64,000 nucleotides of DNA. Source: Nannocystis punicea. GTDB lineage: Bacteria > Myxococcota_A > Polyangia > Nannocystales > Nannocystaceae. Both the position numbers and the translations under genes were made by a program. Of the stretch, positions 7,894 to 17,296 are shown one piece after another (within the stretch, counting starts at the first letter, position 1; every line of letters starts with the position of its first letter). The notes under the pieces were generated by a model. That model was given only the letters and a program-made list of their open reading frames with translations. It did not search any database and was not told the DNA's origin. The DNA lies in NCBI RefSeq assembly GCF_026965555.1, contig NZ_CP114040.1, positions 4,526,001 to 4,590,000 of the forward strand. The letters are read 5' to 3'.

Positions 7894-10800
7894 ATGTTCG
7901 TCGCGCTGACCCGCTTCGCAGTCCGCCGCTGGCCGCTGGTGCTGGTCGGCGCGATGCTGCTGGCGCTGTACGGGTGGATGGCGCTGCGCGAGCTGCCGAT
8001 CGAGGCGTTCCCGGACGTCACCGACCCGATGGTCGAGGTCGTCGGGCTCTACCCCGGGCAGGCGGCGGAGGAGGTCGAGCGCCGGGTGACGCTCGAGCTC
8101 GAGCGGGCCTTCGCCGGCACGCCGAAGCTGATCGACCTGCGCTCGGTGTCGGTGTTCGGCCTGTCGCTGGTGACGCTGACGTTCGCCGAGGGCACGTCGG
8201 ACTTCGAGCTGCGGACGCTGGTGGCCGACCGCCTGCGAGGGGCGGAGCTGCCCGAGGGCGCGGAGGCGGAGATGGGGCCGCAGGCGACGCCGGTCGGCCA
8301 GATCTTCCGCTACACGCTGCACGGCGACCGCAGCCTCCGCGAGCTGCGGGCGCTGCAGGACTTCGTGGTCGAGCGCCGGCTGCGGGCGGTGCAGGGCGTC
8401 GCCGACGTGGTCACGTTCGGCGGCTTCGAGCGCCAGTACCAGGTGCGCGTCGACCCGGTCCGGCTGGCCAGCGCGGGCGTGTCGGTGGCCGAGGTGCACG
8501 CGGCGCTGGGCCGCAGCAACGCCAACGCCGGCGGCGGTTACGTGGGTATCGGCGCGCAGGAGTTCGTGGTGCGCGGCCTCGGGGCGGTGACGTCGCCGGC
8601 CGACCTCGGCCTCGCGGTGGTGCGCGAGGAGAACGGGGTGCCGGTCCGCGTGCGCGACGTGGCGACCCTGGTCGAGGGGGCGACGCCGCGGCGCGGCAGC
8701 GTGGGCCGCGGGGCGATCGACGAGGTGGTCGAGGGCATCGTCCTGCTGCGCCGCGGCGAGAACCCGAGCGCGGTGCTGGCGGCGCTGCACGAGCGGGTCG
8801 AGCAGCTCAACGACGAGATCCTGCCGCGAGGGGTCCGCATCGAGACGTTCTACGACCGCACCTGGCTGGTCGACGCGACGCTCGGCACGGTCGGCAAGAA
8901 CCTGGCCGAGGGCGCGCTGCTGGTGCTGGCCGTGGTGTACCTGTTCCTTCGGACAGCTCGAGGGGTGCTGATCATCGGCGCGGTGGTGCCGCTGTCGATG
9001 CTGACGGCCTTCATCGGCCTGCGCTGGATGGGCCTGCCGGCCAACCTGATCTCGCTCGGGGCGATCGACTTCGGGATCCTGGTCGACGGGGCGATCGTGG
9101 TGCTCGAGGCGACGCTGCACGCGATCCACCACCAGCCGCAGCGCGACCGCGGAGAGGTGATCGAGGCGGCCGCCGGCGGGGTGGCGCGCGCGGTCGCGTT
9201 GGCGCTGCTGATCATCATCGCGGCGCTCCTGCCGATCTTCATGCTCGAGCGGGTCGAGGGCCGGATCTTCGCGCCGATGGCCTACACCTACGCGTTCGCG
9301 CTGCTCGGCGCGCTGCTGTCGGCGGCGCTGCTGGTGCCGGCGCTCGAGCGGGCGCTGCTGCGCGGCCGGGTCGACGGGGCCCCGCCGCGCTGGCTCTGCG
9401 CGCTCGGCCGGGCCTACGCGGCGCTGCTGGGCCGCCTGGTGGCGCTGCGGCGGGTCGCGCTGGCGCTGCTGGCGGCGCTGACGATCGGCCTCGGGATCTA
9501 CGCGCGCGACATCGGCAGCGAGTTCCTGCCCGAGCTCAACGAGGGCGGCTTCTACATCACCGCGGTGTTCCCCTCGACGATCGCGCTCGACGACACGCGC
9601 CGCCACGTCACCGCGATGCGCGCGGCGATCCTCGAGCTGCCGGAGGCGACCGACGTGCTCACGCACATCGGCCGCCCGGAGGACGCGACCCAGGCGGAGG
9701 GGCCCAACAACGCCGAGTTCTTCGTCAACCTCGCGCCGGAGTCGGGCTGGCGGCCGGGGGCGTCGCGCCGCAGCCTCGAGGCCGAGCTGCGCGCGCGCTT
9801 CGGCGACCTGCCGGGGGTCGAGCTCAACTTCTCGCAGCCGATCACCGACCGCGTGTTCGAGACCATCTCGGGGATCATCGGCCAGGTGGTGGTGAAGGTG
9901 CGCGGCCAGGATCTGGCGGCGATGACGGAGGTCGCGGAGGCGCTGCGCGAGCGATTGGCCGCGGTGCCGGGGGTCGCCGACCTGGCGCTGTACCAGGCCG
10001 GCAGCGTGCCGCAGCTGCGCATCGAGCTCGACCGCGAGGCGCTGGCCCGCCGCGGGCTGGCGGTCGAGGACGTGCAGACGACCATCCGCGTGGCGCTCGG
10101 CAGCGCGGTGGCGACGGAGGTGTGGGACGGCGAGCGGCGCTATGGCGTGGCCCTGCGCCTGCCCGACGCGGTGCGGGCCGACCCGGAGGCGCTGCGCCGG
10201 CTGGTGGTGTCGGCGCCGGTCGACGGGGTGACTCTCGGCGAGGTGGCGACGATCGCCCTCGCGCCCGGCCGCGCGGCGATCTGGCGCGAGGACTTCACGC
10301 GCTTCGTGGCGGTGAAGTTCAACGTCCGCGGCCGCGACCTCGGCAGCACCGTGAAGGCGGCCCAGGCGGCGGCCGCCGAGGTGCCGCGCGGCGAGGGCAT
10401 GCAGGTGGTGTGGAGCGGCGAGTTCAAGAATCAGGACCGGGCGATGCGCCGGCTGGCGCTGTCGCTGCCGGTCGCGCTGGCGGCGATCCTCGGGATCCTG
10501 TTCCTCAACTTCGGCCGGCTGCGCGCGACTCTGGTGATCGCGGCGTTCCTGCCGCTGGCGTGCCTGGGCGCGATCGCGGGGCTGCGCGTCGCCGGCGAGC
10601 TGTTCTCGGTCAGCAGCGCGGTCGGCTGCATCGCGTTGCTCGGCCAGGTGGTGCTGTCGGGGGTGGTGCTGTGCGGGGCGATCGATCGCGCGGCCGGGAG
10701 CGACGCGAGCTCGGCGTCGATCGAGGGCGCCCGCGCGGCGCTGCGCCCGGTGCTCCTCACCACCGCGCTGGCGCTGCTCGGTCTGGTGCCGGCGGCCCTG

Positions 10801-10941
10801 AGCCACGCGATGGGCAGCGAGACGCAGCGGCCGTTCGCGATCGCCATCGTGTCCGGGCTGCTGGTGACGACGCCGGTGATGCTGGTGCTGCTGCCGCTGC
10901 TCCACCGCGGCGACGCGCGCGCGCGGCGAGGTGACGCGTGA
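7894..10941 (+). CDS. Heavy-metal-type RND efflux pump, CzcA family
   Basis: Inner-membrane proton/metal antiporter of 1015 residues, the normal family length. It starts with the RND first helix and APFPDVTDP-type motif (LPIEAFPDVTDPMVEV). The fourth membrane segment carries D392, D398 and E405 in AIDFGILVDGAIVVLEA, the acidic triad seen in heavy-metal-exporting RND pumps rather than in drug pumps. The two large periplasmic loops and the second set of six helices (ALPVALAAILGILFLNFG onwards) are intact. The metal is not predictable with confidence; Co/Zn/Cd or Cu/Ag are the usual choices. Inside the gene, CTGTTCCTTCGGACAG (8943-8958) resembles the dispersed stem-loop repeat and encodes residues of LFLRTAR. 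Confidence 0.92.
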   Translation: MFVALTRFAVRRWPLVLVGAMLLALYGWMALRELPIEAFPDVTDPMVEVVGLYPGQAAEEVERRVTLELERAFAGTPKLIDLRSVSVFGLSLVTLTFAEGTSDFELRTLVADRLRGAELPEGAEAEMGPQATPVGQIFRYTLHGDRSLRELRALQDFVVERRLRAVQGVADVVTFGGFERQYQVRVDPVRLASAGVSVAEVHAALGRSNANAGGGYVGIGAQEFVVRGLGAVTSPADLGLAVVREENGVPVRVRDVATLVEGATPRRGSVGRGAIDEVVEGIVLLRRGENPSAVLAALHERVEQLNDEILPRGVRIETFYDRTWLVDATLGTVGKNLAEGALLVLAVVYLFLRTARGVLIIGAVVPLSMLTAFIGLRWMGLPANLISLGAIDFGILVDGAIVVLEATLHAIHHQPQRDRGEVIEAAAGGVARAVALALLIIIAALLPIFMLERVEGRIFAPMAYTYAFALLGALLSAALLVPALERALLRGRVDGAPPRWLCALGRAYAALLGRLVALRRVALALLAALTIGLGIYARDIGSEFLPELNEGGFYITAVFPSTIALDDTRRHVTAMRAAILELPEATDVLTHIGRPEDATQAEGPNNAEFFVNLAPESGWRPGASRRSLEAELRARFGDLPGVELNFSQPITDRVFETISGIIGQVVVKVRGQDLAAMTEVAEALRERLAAVPGVADLALYQAGSVPQLRIELDREALARRGLAVEDVQTTIRVALGSAVATEVWDGERRYGVALRLPDAVRADPEALRRLVVSAPVDGVTLGEVATIALAPGRAAIWREDFTRFVAVKFNVRGRDLGSTVKAAQAAAAEVPRGEGMQVVWSGEFKNQDRAMRRLALSLPVALAAILGILFLNFGRLRATLVIAAFLPLACLGAIAGLRVAGELFSVSSAVGCIALLGQVVLSGVVLCGAIDRAAGSDASSASIEGARAALRPVLLTTALALLGLVPAALSHAMGSETQRPFAIAIVSGLLVTTPVMLVLLPLLHRGDARARRGDA

Positions 10942-12206
10942 TCGCGTGGGCGCTGGCGCTGGCGCTGGCGAGCCCGGCCGCGCAGGAGGTGGCGCCGCGA
11001 GCCGAGGAGGCGGCGGCGGACTCGGGCTTCTCGCTGGCGCAGGCGGTGGCGGCGATGCGCGAGGGTCACCCGCTGCAGGACTACGCGGCGGCGCGGGCGG
11101 ACTGGGCCGGGGCGACGCGGGTGGCGGCGCGCCTGTGGGAGAACCCGGCCGTCAACTTCGATTACTTCCTCGGCGTGCGCTCGACCTCGTACGATCGCGC
11201 CGGCGCGCTGGTGGTCGGCGTGGCCCAGTGGTTGCCGGTGACGGCGGTGCCGCGGGCCCGCGGCGAGGTCGCGCGGCACGAGGAGCGCGCGGTCGCGGGC
11301 GACAATCAGCGGCTGCTGCGAGGGCTCGAGCTCGAAGTGGAGCGGGCGATGATCGGCCTGGCCGGGGCGCTGCGCACCGTGGAGGTCCACGGCGACGCGC
11401 TCTCTGACCTGCAGGAGAGCGAGCGCATCGTCGACGCGCGGGTGGCCGGCGGCGTGGCGCCGAAGTACGACGCGACGCGGATCGGCCTCGCAGTCGCGGC
11501 CGCCGAGGCCGCGTTCCGCAGCGCCCAGGCCGACGTCAGCGCGGCGCGGGGCCGGCTCGACGTCGCCGTGGGTCCGCGCGCGGGGCAGTTGAAGGGGGCG
11601 CCGCGCATCGATTTGTTCGCCGCCGCCGAGGTCCCGCCGGTGGCGACGCTGCAGGCGCAGATGATCGCCGGGCGGCCCGACCTGGCGGCCGCGCGGGCTC
11701 GCCTCGAGGCCGCGCGCGCGAGCGTGGGCGTGGCTCGCCGGGAGGTGTTCCCCGGCATCGGCCTGCGCGTCGCGGCGGGCTTCGGCCAGGGGCCCGGACA
11801 GGTCGACGTCGGCGCCGGCGTGACGGTGCCGCTGCCGATCCTGTCGCGCGGCCAGGGCTTCATCGACCGCGCGCGCGCCGAGGCCCGCGCGGCCGACAGC
11901 GTGGCGCGCACGCTGGTCCTCGCCGCCGAGCAGCGCCTCCGCGCCGCCCACGAGGTCGCGCAGCAGCGCAACGAGGCGTCGCGGCGGCACGTGGCGATGA
12001 GCCGCGAGGGCGCCGAGGTGCTGCAGCAGCAGGCGCAGGCCGGCTACCAGAACGGCCGCCTCAGCGCGTTCGAGCTGGCCGACGCCAGCCTCAGCGTCCG
12101 CGACATGCGCCTCCGCGACCTCGAGCTGGCGACCGCGGCCCGCCTCGCCGAGGTCGAGCTGCGCTGGGTGCTCGAGGTCGGCGGCGGCGAGCGGCCCGAC
12201 GATTGA
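10938..12206 (+). CDS. TolC-family outer-membrane efflux channel, CzcC-like
   Basis: Outer-membrane factor of 422 residues completing the tripartite pump. The GTG start overlaps the pump stop codon by four bases (GTGA), a sign of translational coupling. It has a short signal peptide (MIAWALALALASPAAQ). Long alpha-helical repeats typical of OEP proteins follow: FSLAQAVAAMREGHP opens the first repeat, and ARLEAARASVGVARREVFPGIGLRVAAGFG opens the second. The C-terminal helices include RLSAFELADASLSVRDMRLRDLELATAARLAEVELRWVL. There is no lipobox, unlike some OEP proteins. Confidence 0.88.
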   Translation: MIAWALALALASPAAQEVAPRAEEAAADSGFSLAQAVAAMREGHPLQDYAAARADWAGATRVAARLWENPAVNFDYFLGVRSTSYDRAGALVVGVAQWLPVTAVPRARGEVARHEERAVAGDNQRLLRGLELEVERAMIGLAGALRTVEVHGDALSDLQESERIVDARVAGGVAPKYDATRIGLAVAAAEAAFRSAQADVSAARGRLDVAVGPRAGQLKGAPRIDLFAAAEVPPVATLQAQMIAGRPDLAAARARLEAARASVGVARREVFPGIGLRVAAGFGQGPGQVDVGAGVTVPLPILSRGQGFIDRARAEARAADSVARTLVLAAEQRLRAAHEVAQQRNEASRRHVAMSREGAEVLQQQAQAGYQNGRLSAFELADASLSVRDMRLRDLELATAARLAEVELRWVLEVGGGERPDD

Positions 12207-12244
12207 CGCGGCGGCGCGTCGCGCCCGTGATTGTGCTTCCGGGA

Positions 12245-12268
12245 CGAGATGTCCCCGAGGACATGTTC
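12245..12268. repeat. Stem-loop repeat downstream of efflux operon
   Basis: ATGTCC-CCGA-GGACAT at 12249-12264, about 40 bases after the outer-membrane factor stop codon. It is a member of the dispersed family and could end or stabilise the efflux mRNA. The rest of 12207-12442 shows nothing convincing. Confidence 0.65.
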
Positions 12269-12442
12269 GAAGTGACAGCGATCGCCGGCCCGCGCGCGCC
12301 TGGCCGCGCGATCGCTGAGCTCGTGGCCGCGCTCGCCAGGGAGCGAGGGGTCTCTCTCCGGTGACATACCGTTCACGGGCTGGTACAGCCGCCCGGAAGT
12401 TCTCCAAGGGCGAGCGGGTCAGGCTGTGGTACGGATCAAACC

Positions 12443-12601
12443 ATGAGCGACCCGACGATCGACGAGACCGAGAAGAAGACCCCCGCGCCGAGCGACACGC
12501 AGGCGGAGACGACGGAGATCCCCCCGGCGGATACCGATGTGAAGGTGCAGCCGAGGGCCGGTGGACACCAGGTCGGCCTCTGCCTGGAACTGGAGCCGTA
12601 A
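12443..12601 (+). CDS. Small acidic hypothetical protein
   Basis: Possible 52-residue protein, MSDPTIDETEKKTPAPSDTQ and on to GGHQVGLCLELEP. It is acidic and Thr/Pro-rich, with no signal peptide or membrane segment, one Cys near the C-terminus, and a Gly-Gly before the last residues. The codon third positions are mostly G/C, in line with real genes here, but the start lacks a clear ribosome binding site. The look (disordered acidic leader, GG, Cys near the end) recalls peptide-type precursors, but no modification enzyme lies next to it, so I assign no function. It is followed by a strong terminator hairpin at 12742-12790. Confidence 0.35.
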   Translation: MSDPTIDETEKKTPAPSDTQAETTEIPPADTDVKVQPRAGGHQVGLCLELEP

Positions 12602-12741
12602 GACGCCGCTCTCGCTGGGACGCGTCGGTGGCTCCCAACCCTTGGAGGATTTCGGAGCGGCGCTGCTAGCGACAGGGCTCGCAGGTTTGGGTGCGCGCCA
12701 CCGCGCTGGCAGGCGGCTCGGGAGCGCGAGCCCGAGACGAG

Positions 12742-12790
12742 ATGTCCCCGGGGACAGCCGCCGATGGGCTGTCTCCGGGGACATGTTTTT
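12742..12790 (+). terminator. Strong rho-independent terminator built from repeat units
   Basis: An 18-base stem (left arm 12742-12759, right arm 12767-12784) pairs along its full length with one G-U, closes on the 7-base loop GCCGATG, and is followed by GTTTTT. Each arm is itself a TGTCC..GGACA unit of the dispersed family. It would terminate plus-strand transcription coming from the efflux operon or the small ORF. Confidence 0.7.
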
Positions 12791-12804
12791 CAGCGCATCG
12801 ACGG

Positions 12805-12820
12805 CTGTCCCGCAGGACAG
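12805..12820. repeat. Stem-loop repeat CTGTCC-CGCA-GGACAG
   Basis: Six-base perfect stem with a four-base loop, eight bases before the stop codon of the minus-strand Cys-rich lipoprotein. It could act as a terminator for that gene; no T-tract is seen on the minus strand. Confidence 0.6.
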
Positions 12821-12827
12821 GTCGCGC

Positions 12828-14926
12828 TCAGCCCGGCTGGATCGAGCAGTAGCCGGCGATGCAGGTGCCCTCGCCCTCGCAGCAGGCGGCGTCGACCTCG
12901 CAGGAGTCGCCGATGTGCGAGCAGGTGTCGGGCTTGTCGGAGCACACGGCCGGGTCGCCGTAGCAGAAGCCGTCGCAGCAGTCGAAGCCGGCGTTACAGC
13001 CCTGGCCGAGCTGCTTGCAGGGCGAGAGCGCCCACTCGCCGCGCATGTTGGAGTTGTTCAGCTCCTGGCCCGGGAGCCAGAAGGGCGGGTGGCTCGGGTC
13101 GGTGCCCGGGGTGATGTTGCCGTCGATCGCGGTGACCCACAGCTGCTTGCGCCGGGTGGCCGGGTTGGTGTCGGTGAGCGTGTTGCCGTACTTGCGCTCG
13201 GAGCCGATGATGAGCCACGAGTAACCGCCGACCGAGACGGGCAGGAAGGTCGGCTCGTAGGTGGTCTGGTCCTGGCCGGGCTCGATGATGCCGAAGCGTT
13301 GGCCTTGTCGAGGCGGACCACCGAGCTGCCGTCGAGGTTGGTCAGCCAGACCTCGGTGACGGCGGCGCGGGTGCGGGCCTGGTTGAGGCGGTTGAAGGCG
13401 ATCCACTGCGAGTCGGGCGAGAAGGTCGGGAACGTGGTGGTGGTGAGCCCGGGGATCTTGTCGACGATCTGGTGCGCGTTGGCGAAGGAGTTGGTCATCA
13501 GGTCGACGTCGACCAGCCACAACTCGCTGTTGTTGAAGTCGAGCCAGTTGCCGTCGGTCTTGCGGGCGAACGCGATCTTGGAGCCGTCGCTCGACCACAC
13601 CGGGTGCTCCGGCATGCCGCCGGGCACCGTCAGCTGCGCGAGCGGGGTGGCGCTGTCGAAGGTGGTGAGCTTGAGCGCGCCGCTCTCGTCGGACTGGCCC
13701 CACACCACGTGCGAGCCGTTGGGCGCGATCGCCTGGAAGCCGGAGGCGAGGTCGGGGTAGTAGAGGACGTTGCCGGAGGCGGCATCGATGGTGCTCCACG
13801 GGCTGTAGCCGCCGTGGAAGCTGGCGGCGATCCGCGAGCCGTCCTTCGACACGCTGTGACAGGCGACGCAGGCGACGCCCGGCGGCTTCTGGATGAACTG
13901 CTCGGGCGCGGTGGCGCCGATGTTGAGGCGCACGACGTTGCCGTTGTTGACCTCCCAGTAATAGACGGTGCCGGTCAGGTTGGCCGGGGCGATCGTCCAG
14001 GTCTGGGTCTTGGCGAGGTAGGCCTTCTGACCGTCGAAGCGGGCGATGTCCACCTTGACGTCGCCCTCGGTCGAGGCGGTCAGCTTGAGCCAGATGTCCG
14101 TCGGCAGCTTCGGGAAGTCGAAGCGCGACGGCGGCGGGACGTTGTGCCAGCCCTTGTACTCGAAGAACTCGCTGTAGGCGTGGATGTAATAGAGGTCGTT
14201 GGCGCCGCCGCCGTCCCACTGAATGGTGGGACCGATGAGGCCGCGCGGGAACACGGTCTTGTCGTACGGGTAGAGCAGGACCATCGCCGGATCGGGGTCG
14301 ACGGCCATGCCGAACAGGTCCTTGGTCTCCGGCGGGACCGGGTTGGGCTCGGCGTTGAACAGCAGCTTGACCGTGGCGCTGGTGGTGGCAGCGGGCAGCT
14401 CGCCGGCGCCCTCGAAGGTGACCGTGCCGACGCCGCCCGCGAAGCCGGTGGCGCTGAGCATGCCCGACTGATCGCCGATGCCGGCGAGGTCGAGCTTGTC
14501 GAACGACCAGGTGCCGGTGACGGGGATCTTGATGCCCTTGTTGGTGACGCCGACGGCGCTGTACTGGGTCGCTGCCGGGACCACGCCGTCGACGACGGTG
14601 ATGATCGCGTCGAGCGGATCGATCTCGATCGAGACGACCATGCCCGGATCGTCGCCGGTGGTCGCGGTGGTCGCCGGATCGACGGTGGTGCCGTTCGTCG
14701 TGCCGGTGGCCGAGCCCTCGGTCGGGTCGCCGACGCTGCCGCTGGCGCTCGGGTCGGCGGTCGTCGGCGCCGAGGTGTCGGTGGTGTCGCTGCCGCCGGC
14801 GGTGTTGCCGGTGCTCGGAGTGGTGGAGGCGGTGATGACGGAGCTGTCGCTCTCGGCGGGGCGATTGGGGTCGCCGCAGGCGAGCAGGCCGGCGGCCGAG
14901 AGGAGCGCCACAAGATTCCAACGCAT
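12828..14926 (-). CDS. CxxCH/propeller lipoprotein with Cys-rich tail (frameshift near 13303)
   Basis: Lipoprotein signal MRWNLVALLSAAGLLAC followed by a Thr/Ser/Gly/Asp linker of about 70 residues. The middle contains CVACHSVS, a CxxCH haem-type motif, then TolB-like propeller blades (KIAFARKTDGNW, WIAFNRLNQARTRA). The C-terminus is a Cys-rich module (GCNAGFDCCDGFCYGDPAVC...CEVDAACCEGEGTCIAGYC). The reading frame breaks near 13300-13308. Upstream it reads VVRLDKAN; the continuation GQRFGIIEPGQDQTTYEPTF lies in another frame. One extra G there (AAG GGC CAA CGC) would restore a 699-residue protein, and both sides look conserved, so a sequencing error, a recent mutation or -1 frameshifting are the options. 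It resembles secreted myxobacterial cytochrome-like surface proteins. Confidence 0.75.
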
Positions 14927-15037
14927 GCGGCGATTACAGCGAAGTTCCCCGGCCGCGGCTACACGGAGATCCCCGGTACGACGCGAGCCCACGCGAGGCC
15001 CGCGGGCCGGCGCGGTCTGCAGGCGCGTACGTGGGGC

Positions 15038-15910
15038 TCAGGACTTCAGCGGCTCGCGCGGGGCGACGATGTCGCGCGCGAGGCCGACGAGCGCGAGGCC
15101 GCGGATCATGAGGTAAGTCGGGTCGAGCTCGAACCACCGTCGACCGTGGGCCGCGGCGCGCTGGTGGGCGTGGTGATTGTTGTGCCAGCCCTCGCCGAAC
15201 GTCAGCAGGGCGACCCACCAATTGTTACGAGAGTCGTCGCGAGTCTCGTAATTGCGGTAACCCCAGCGGTGCGCGGCCGAGTTGACGAGCCACGTCGCGT
15301 GATACGTGAAAACGAGGCGCACCGGGACGCCCCACACGACCCAGCTCCAGCCCTGGCCGAACCACGCCTCGCCGACGACGTAGAGCAGGACCGCGAGGAC
15401 GAACTGCGGGACGTAGTGCCAGCGGTCGAACCACCGCATCACCGGGTCGCGCAGGAGGTCGCGGGCGAACGCGCGCTCGGCGTCCTCGTCGGCGCGCATG
15501 AAGACCCACAGCATGTGGGCCCACAGCAGGCCGCGCCTCGGCGAGTGCGGGTCGTGCTCCTGATCGGACCAGCGGTGGTGCAGGCGATGCTTGCCGACCC
15601 ACAGCACCGGGCTGCCCTGCCAGCTCAGGGTGCCGAACAGGACGATGACGTACGTCAACAGCCGCGGGACCGCGAAGCTGCGGTGACACAGCAGGCGGTG
15701 ATACCCGAGGCAGATGCCGACGCCGCCGGCGAGCCACCAGAGGACGAGCGCGACGCCGAGGCCGCTCCACGAGAAGGTGAAGGGGGCCGCGACGACCGCC
15801 AGGTGCATCAGCCCGGCGCCGATCACGTGACTCCACATGAGTCCGCCGACTTCGGGCGAGCTGGTGGCCGGCGGAGGGACGAACTCTTCGACTTCGACTG
15901 CCGTGGACAA
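15038..15910 (-). CDS. Acyl-CoA/lipid delta-9-type fatty acid desaturase
   Basis: Integral membrane di-iron desaturase of about 290 residues, introducing a double bond into acyl chains. All three histidine boxes are present and correctly spaced: HRLLCH at 71-76, HRLHH at 108-112 and HNNHH at 243-247, with hydrophobic pairs between them (VIGAGLMHLAVVAAPFTF; VALVLWWLAGGVGICLGY; LLTYVIVLFGTL; FVLAVLLYVVG). The order matches the stearoyl-CoA desaturase/DesC-like family. The annotated start is TTG at 15910; no better upstream start is visible, and an internal ATG 24 codons later would remove only a disordered tail. It is divergent from the lipoprotein at 16087. Confidence 0.88.
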   Translation of the reverse strand: MSTAVEVEEFVPPPATSSPEVGGLMWSHVIGAGLMHLAVVAAPFTFSWSGLGVALVLWWLAGGVGICLGYHRLLCHRSFAVPRLLTYVIVLFGTLSWQGSPVLWVGKHRLHHRWSDQEHDPHSPRRGLLWAHMLWVFMRADEDAERAFARDLLRDPVMRWFDRWHYVPQFVLAVLLYVVGEAWFGQGWSWVVWGVPVRLVFTYHATWLVNSAAHRWGYRNYETRDDSRNNWWVALLTFGEGWHNNHHAHQRAAAHGRRWFELDPTYLMIRGLALVGLARDIVAPREPLKS

Positions 15911-16086
15911 GGCGACCGCAGGCTAGCAGCCGCGAGCGCAGGTCTCGACGGCCGGGCCCTGCCGGCCGTGCGCGTCGACGCACGTCGGGTCCGCCGCCCG
16001 TGCCGGGCCGGAGGCGATGAGAGACCTCCCGTGCGGCCGGCGCCGATCGAGCCCGATGCCCGCGTCGGCGGGTTATTCTGCCGTCC

Positions 16087-17289
16087 ATGCGAACTTCGTC
16101 CTCGCCCGCTATCGCGCTCTCCTGTCTGCTCGCTTGCGGCGACGGCGGCGCGGCCCAGACCGTCGGAGCCTCGATGTCCTCCAGTGACACAACCATGACG
16201 GACCCGTCTTCGACCTCGACGACCCTCGGGCCGACCAGTGCGACCTCGGAGGACACCGGGACGGCGGGCGAGTCGGAGTCGGGGACGCCGACGACGACGG
16301 CGCCGACGACGAGCACCAGCACGAGCACGAGCACCAGCACGAGCACCACCACGGGCACGACGGAGCCCGATCCGGGCACGAGCACGAGCACCGGCACGAC
16401 GGAGCCGGTCGATTCGACCACCGCCGAGACGACGACGACGACGACGACCGGCGAGACCGGCGAGACGACCGACGACTCGACCACCGGCGAGCCCGAGCCG
16501 TGCGCCTGCCCGGACCTCGAGGTGCCGCTCGACGACGGCATCTTCGTGCTGTCCGACGACGCCGAGCTGTGGAAGTACTTCCCCGAGACGAACGAGTTCA
16601 CGATGCTGGGCGCGATCGGCTGCGGCATGACCAATACGTTCTCGATGGCGGTCGACCGGCTCGGCTACGCGTGGGTCCAGTTCAACAGCACCGGCGCGCT
16701 GCGCAAGGTCGACGTCACCAACGTCGCCGACTGCAGCGACCCGGGCTTCGCGCTGAACCAGCAGGGGGTCAAGAATTTCGGCATGGCGTTCGTGTCGAAC
16801 AGCGAGAGCGACAAGTGCGACCGGATCTACGGCAACACGTACAGCGGCTTCGGCGGCTACAGCGAGGGCCCGAACATCGGCGACTTCATCACTATCGACC
16901 CGAACAACCTGGGCCTGTCCAAGCTCGGCAAGACCAACTTCGACGGCGCCGAGCTGACCGGCACCGGCGACGGGCGGGCGTTCATCTTCGGCGGGCAGTT
17001 CCCGTCGAAGCTGGTCGAGGCCGACAAGGCCACCGGCGCGGCGCTGTCGGTGCTGCCGCTCAACGGGCTCGAGATCAACAACGGCGCGTTCGCGTTCGCC
17101 TTCTTCGCCGGCGACTTCTACTTCTTCACCGACAGCGACAACGACCTCTTCAACTCCGAGGTCACCCACCTCGACTATGACGACAGCGACATGAACGGCC
17201 AGCAGGACCTCACCGTGCTGACCGAGAACGCGCCGCTGCTGGTGGTCGGCGCCGGCGTGTCGACGTGCGCGCCGGTGATCCCGATGTGA
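16087..17289 (+). CDS. Lipoprotein with long Thr/Ser linker, unknown C-terminal domain
   Basis: Protein of 400 residues. The signal peptide ends in SCLLAC. A linker of about 120 residues consists almost entirely of Thr, Ser, Gly, Glu and Pro, including an uninterrupted S-T alternation coded by agcac(g/c) repeats near 16312-16350. The folded part starts at CACPDLEVPLDDGIFVLSDDAELWKYFPET and contains propeller-like blades (AWVQFNSTGALRKVDVTN; FITIDPNNLGLSKLGKTNF; FYFFTDSDNDLFNSEVTHLD). It probably sits at the cell surface. Function unknown. rpiA follows 7 bases after the stop, so the two may share a transcript, although their roles are unrelated. Confidence 0.75.
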   Translation: MRTSSSPAIALSCLLACGDGGAAQTVGASMSSSDTTMTDPSSTSTTLGPTSATSEDTGTAGESESGTPTTTAPTTSTSTSTSTSTSTTTGTTEPDPGTSTSTGTTEPVDSTTAETTTTTTTGETGETTDDSTTGEPEPCACPDLEVPLDDGIFVLSDDAELWKYFPETNEFTMLGAIGCGMTNTFSMAVDRLGYAWVQFNSTGALRKVDVTNVADCSDPGFALNQQGVKNFGMAFVSNSESDKCDRIYGNTYSGFGGYSEGPNIGDFITIDPNNLGLSKLGKTNFDGAELTGTGDGRAFIFGGQFPSKLVEADKATGAALSVLPLNGLEINNGAFAFAFFAGDFYFFTDSDNDLFNSEVTHLDYDDSDMNGQQDLTVLTENAPLLVVGAGVSTCAPVIPM

Positions 17290-17296
17290 GCCGAGG

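Noticed and set aside
6709..10905. Very long minus-strand open frame opposite the efflux operon
   Set aside because: His/Arg/Ala/Gln-rich translation with no domains; it mirrors the codon bias of the real genes on the plus strand.
16312..16350. Tandem repeats in the Thr/Ser linker as a mobile or regulatory element
   Set aside because: They are in-frame coding repeats (Ser-Thr) of a lipoprotein linker.
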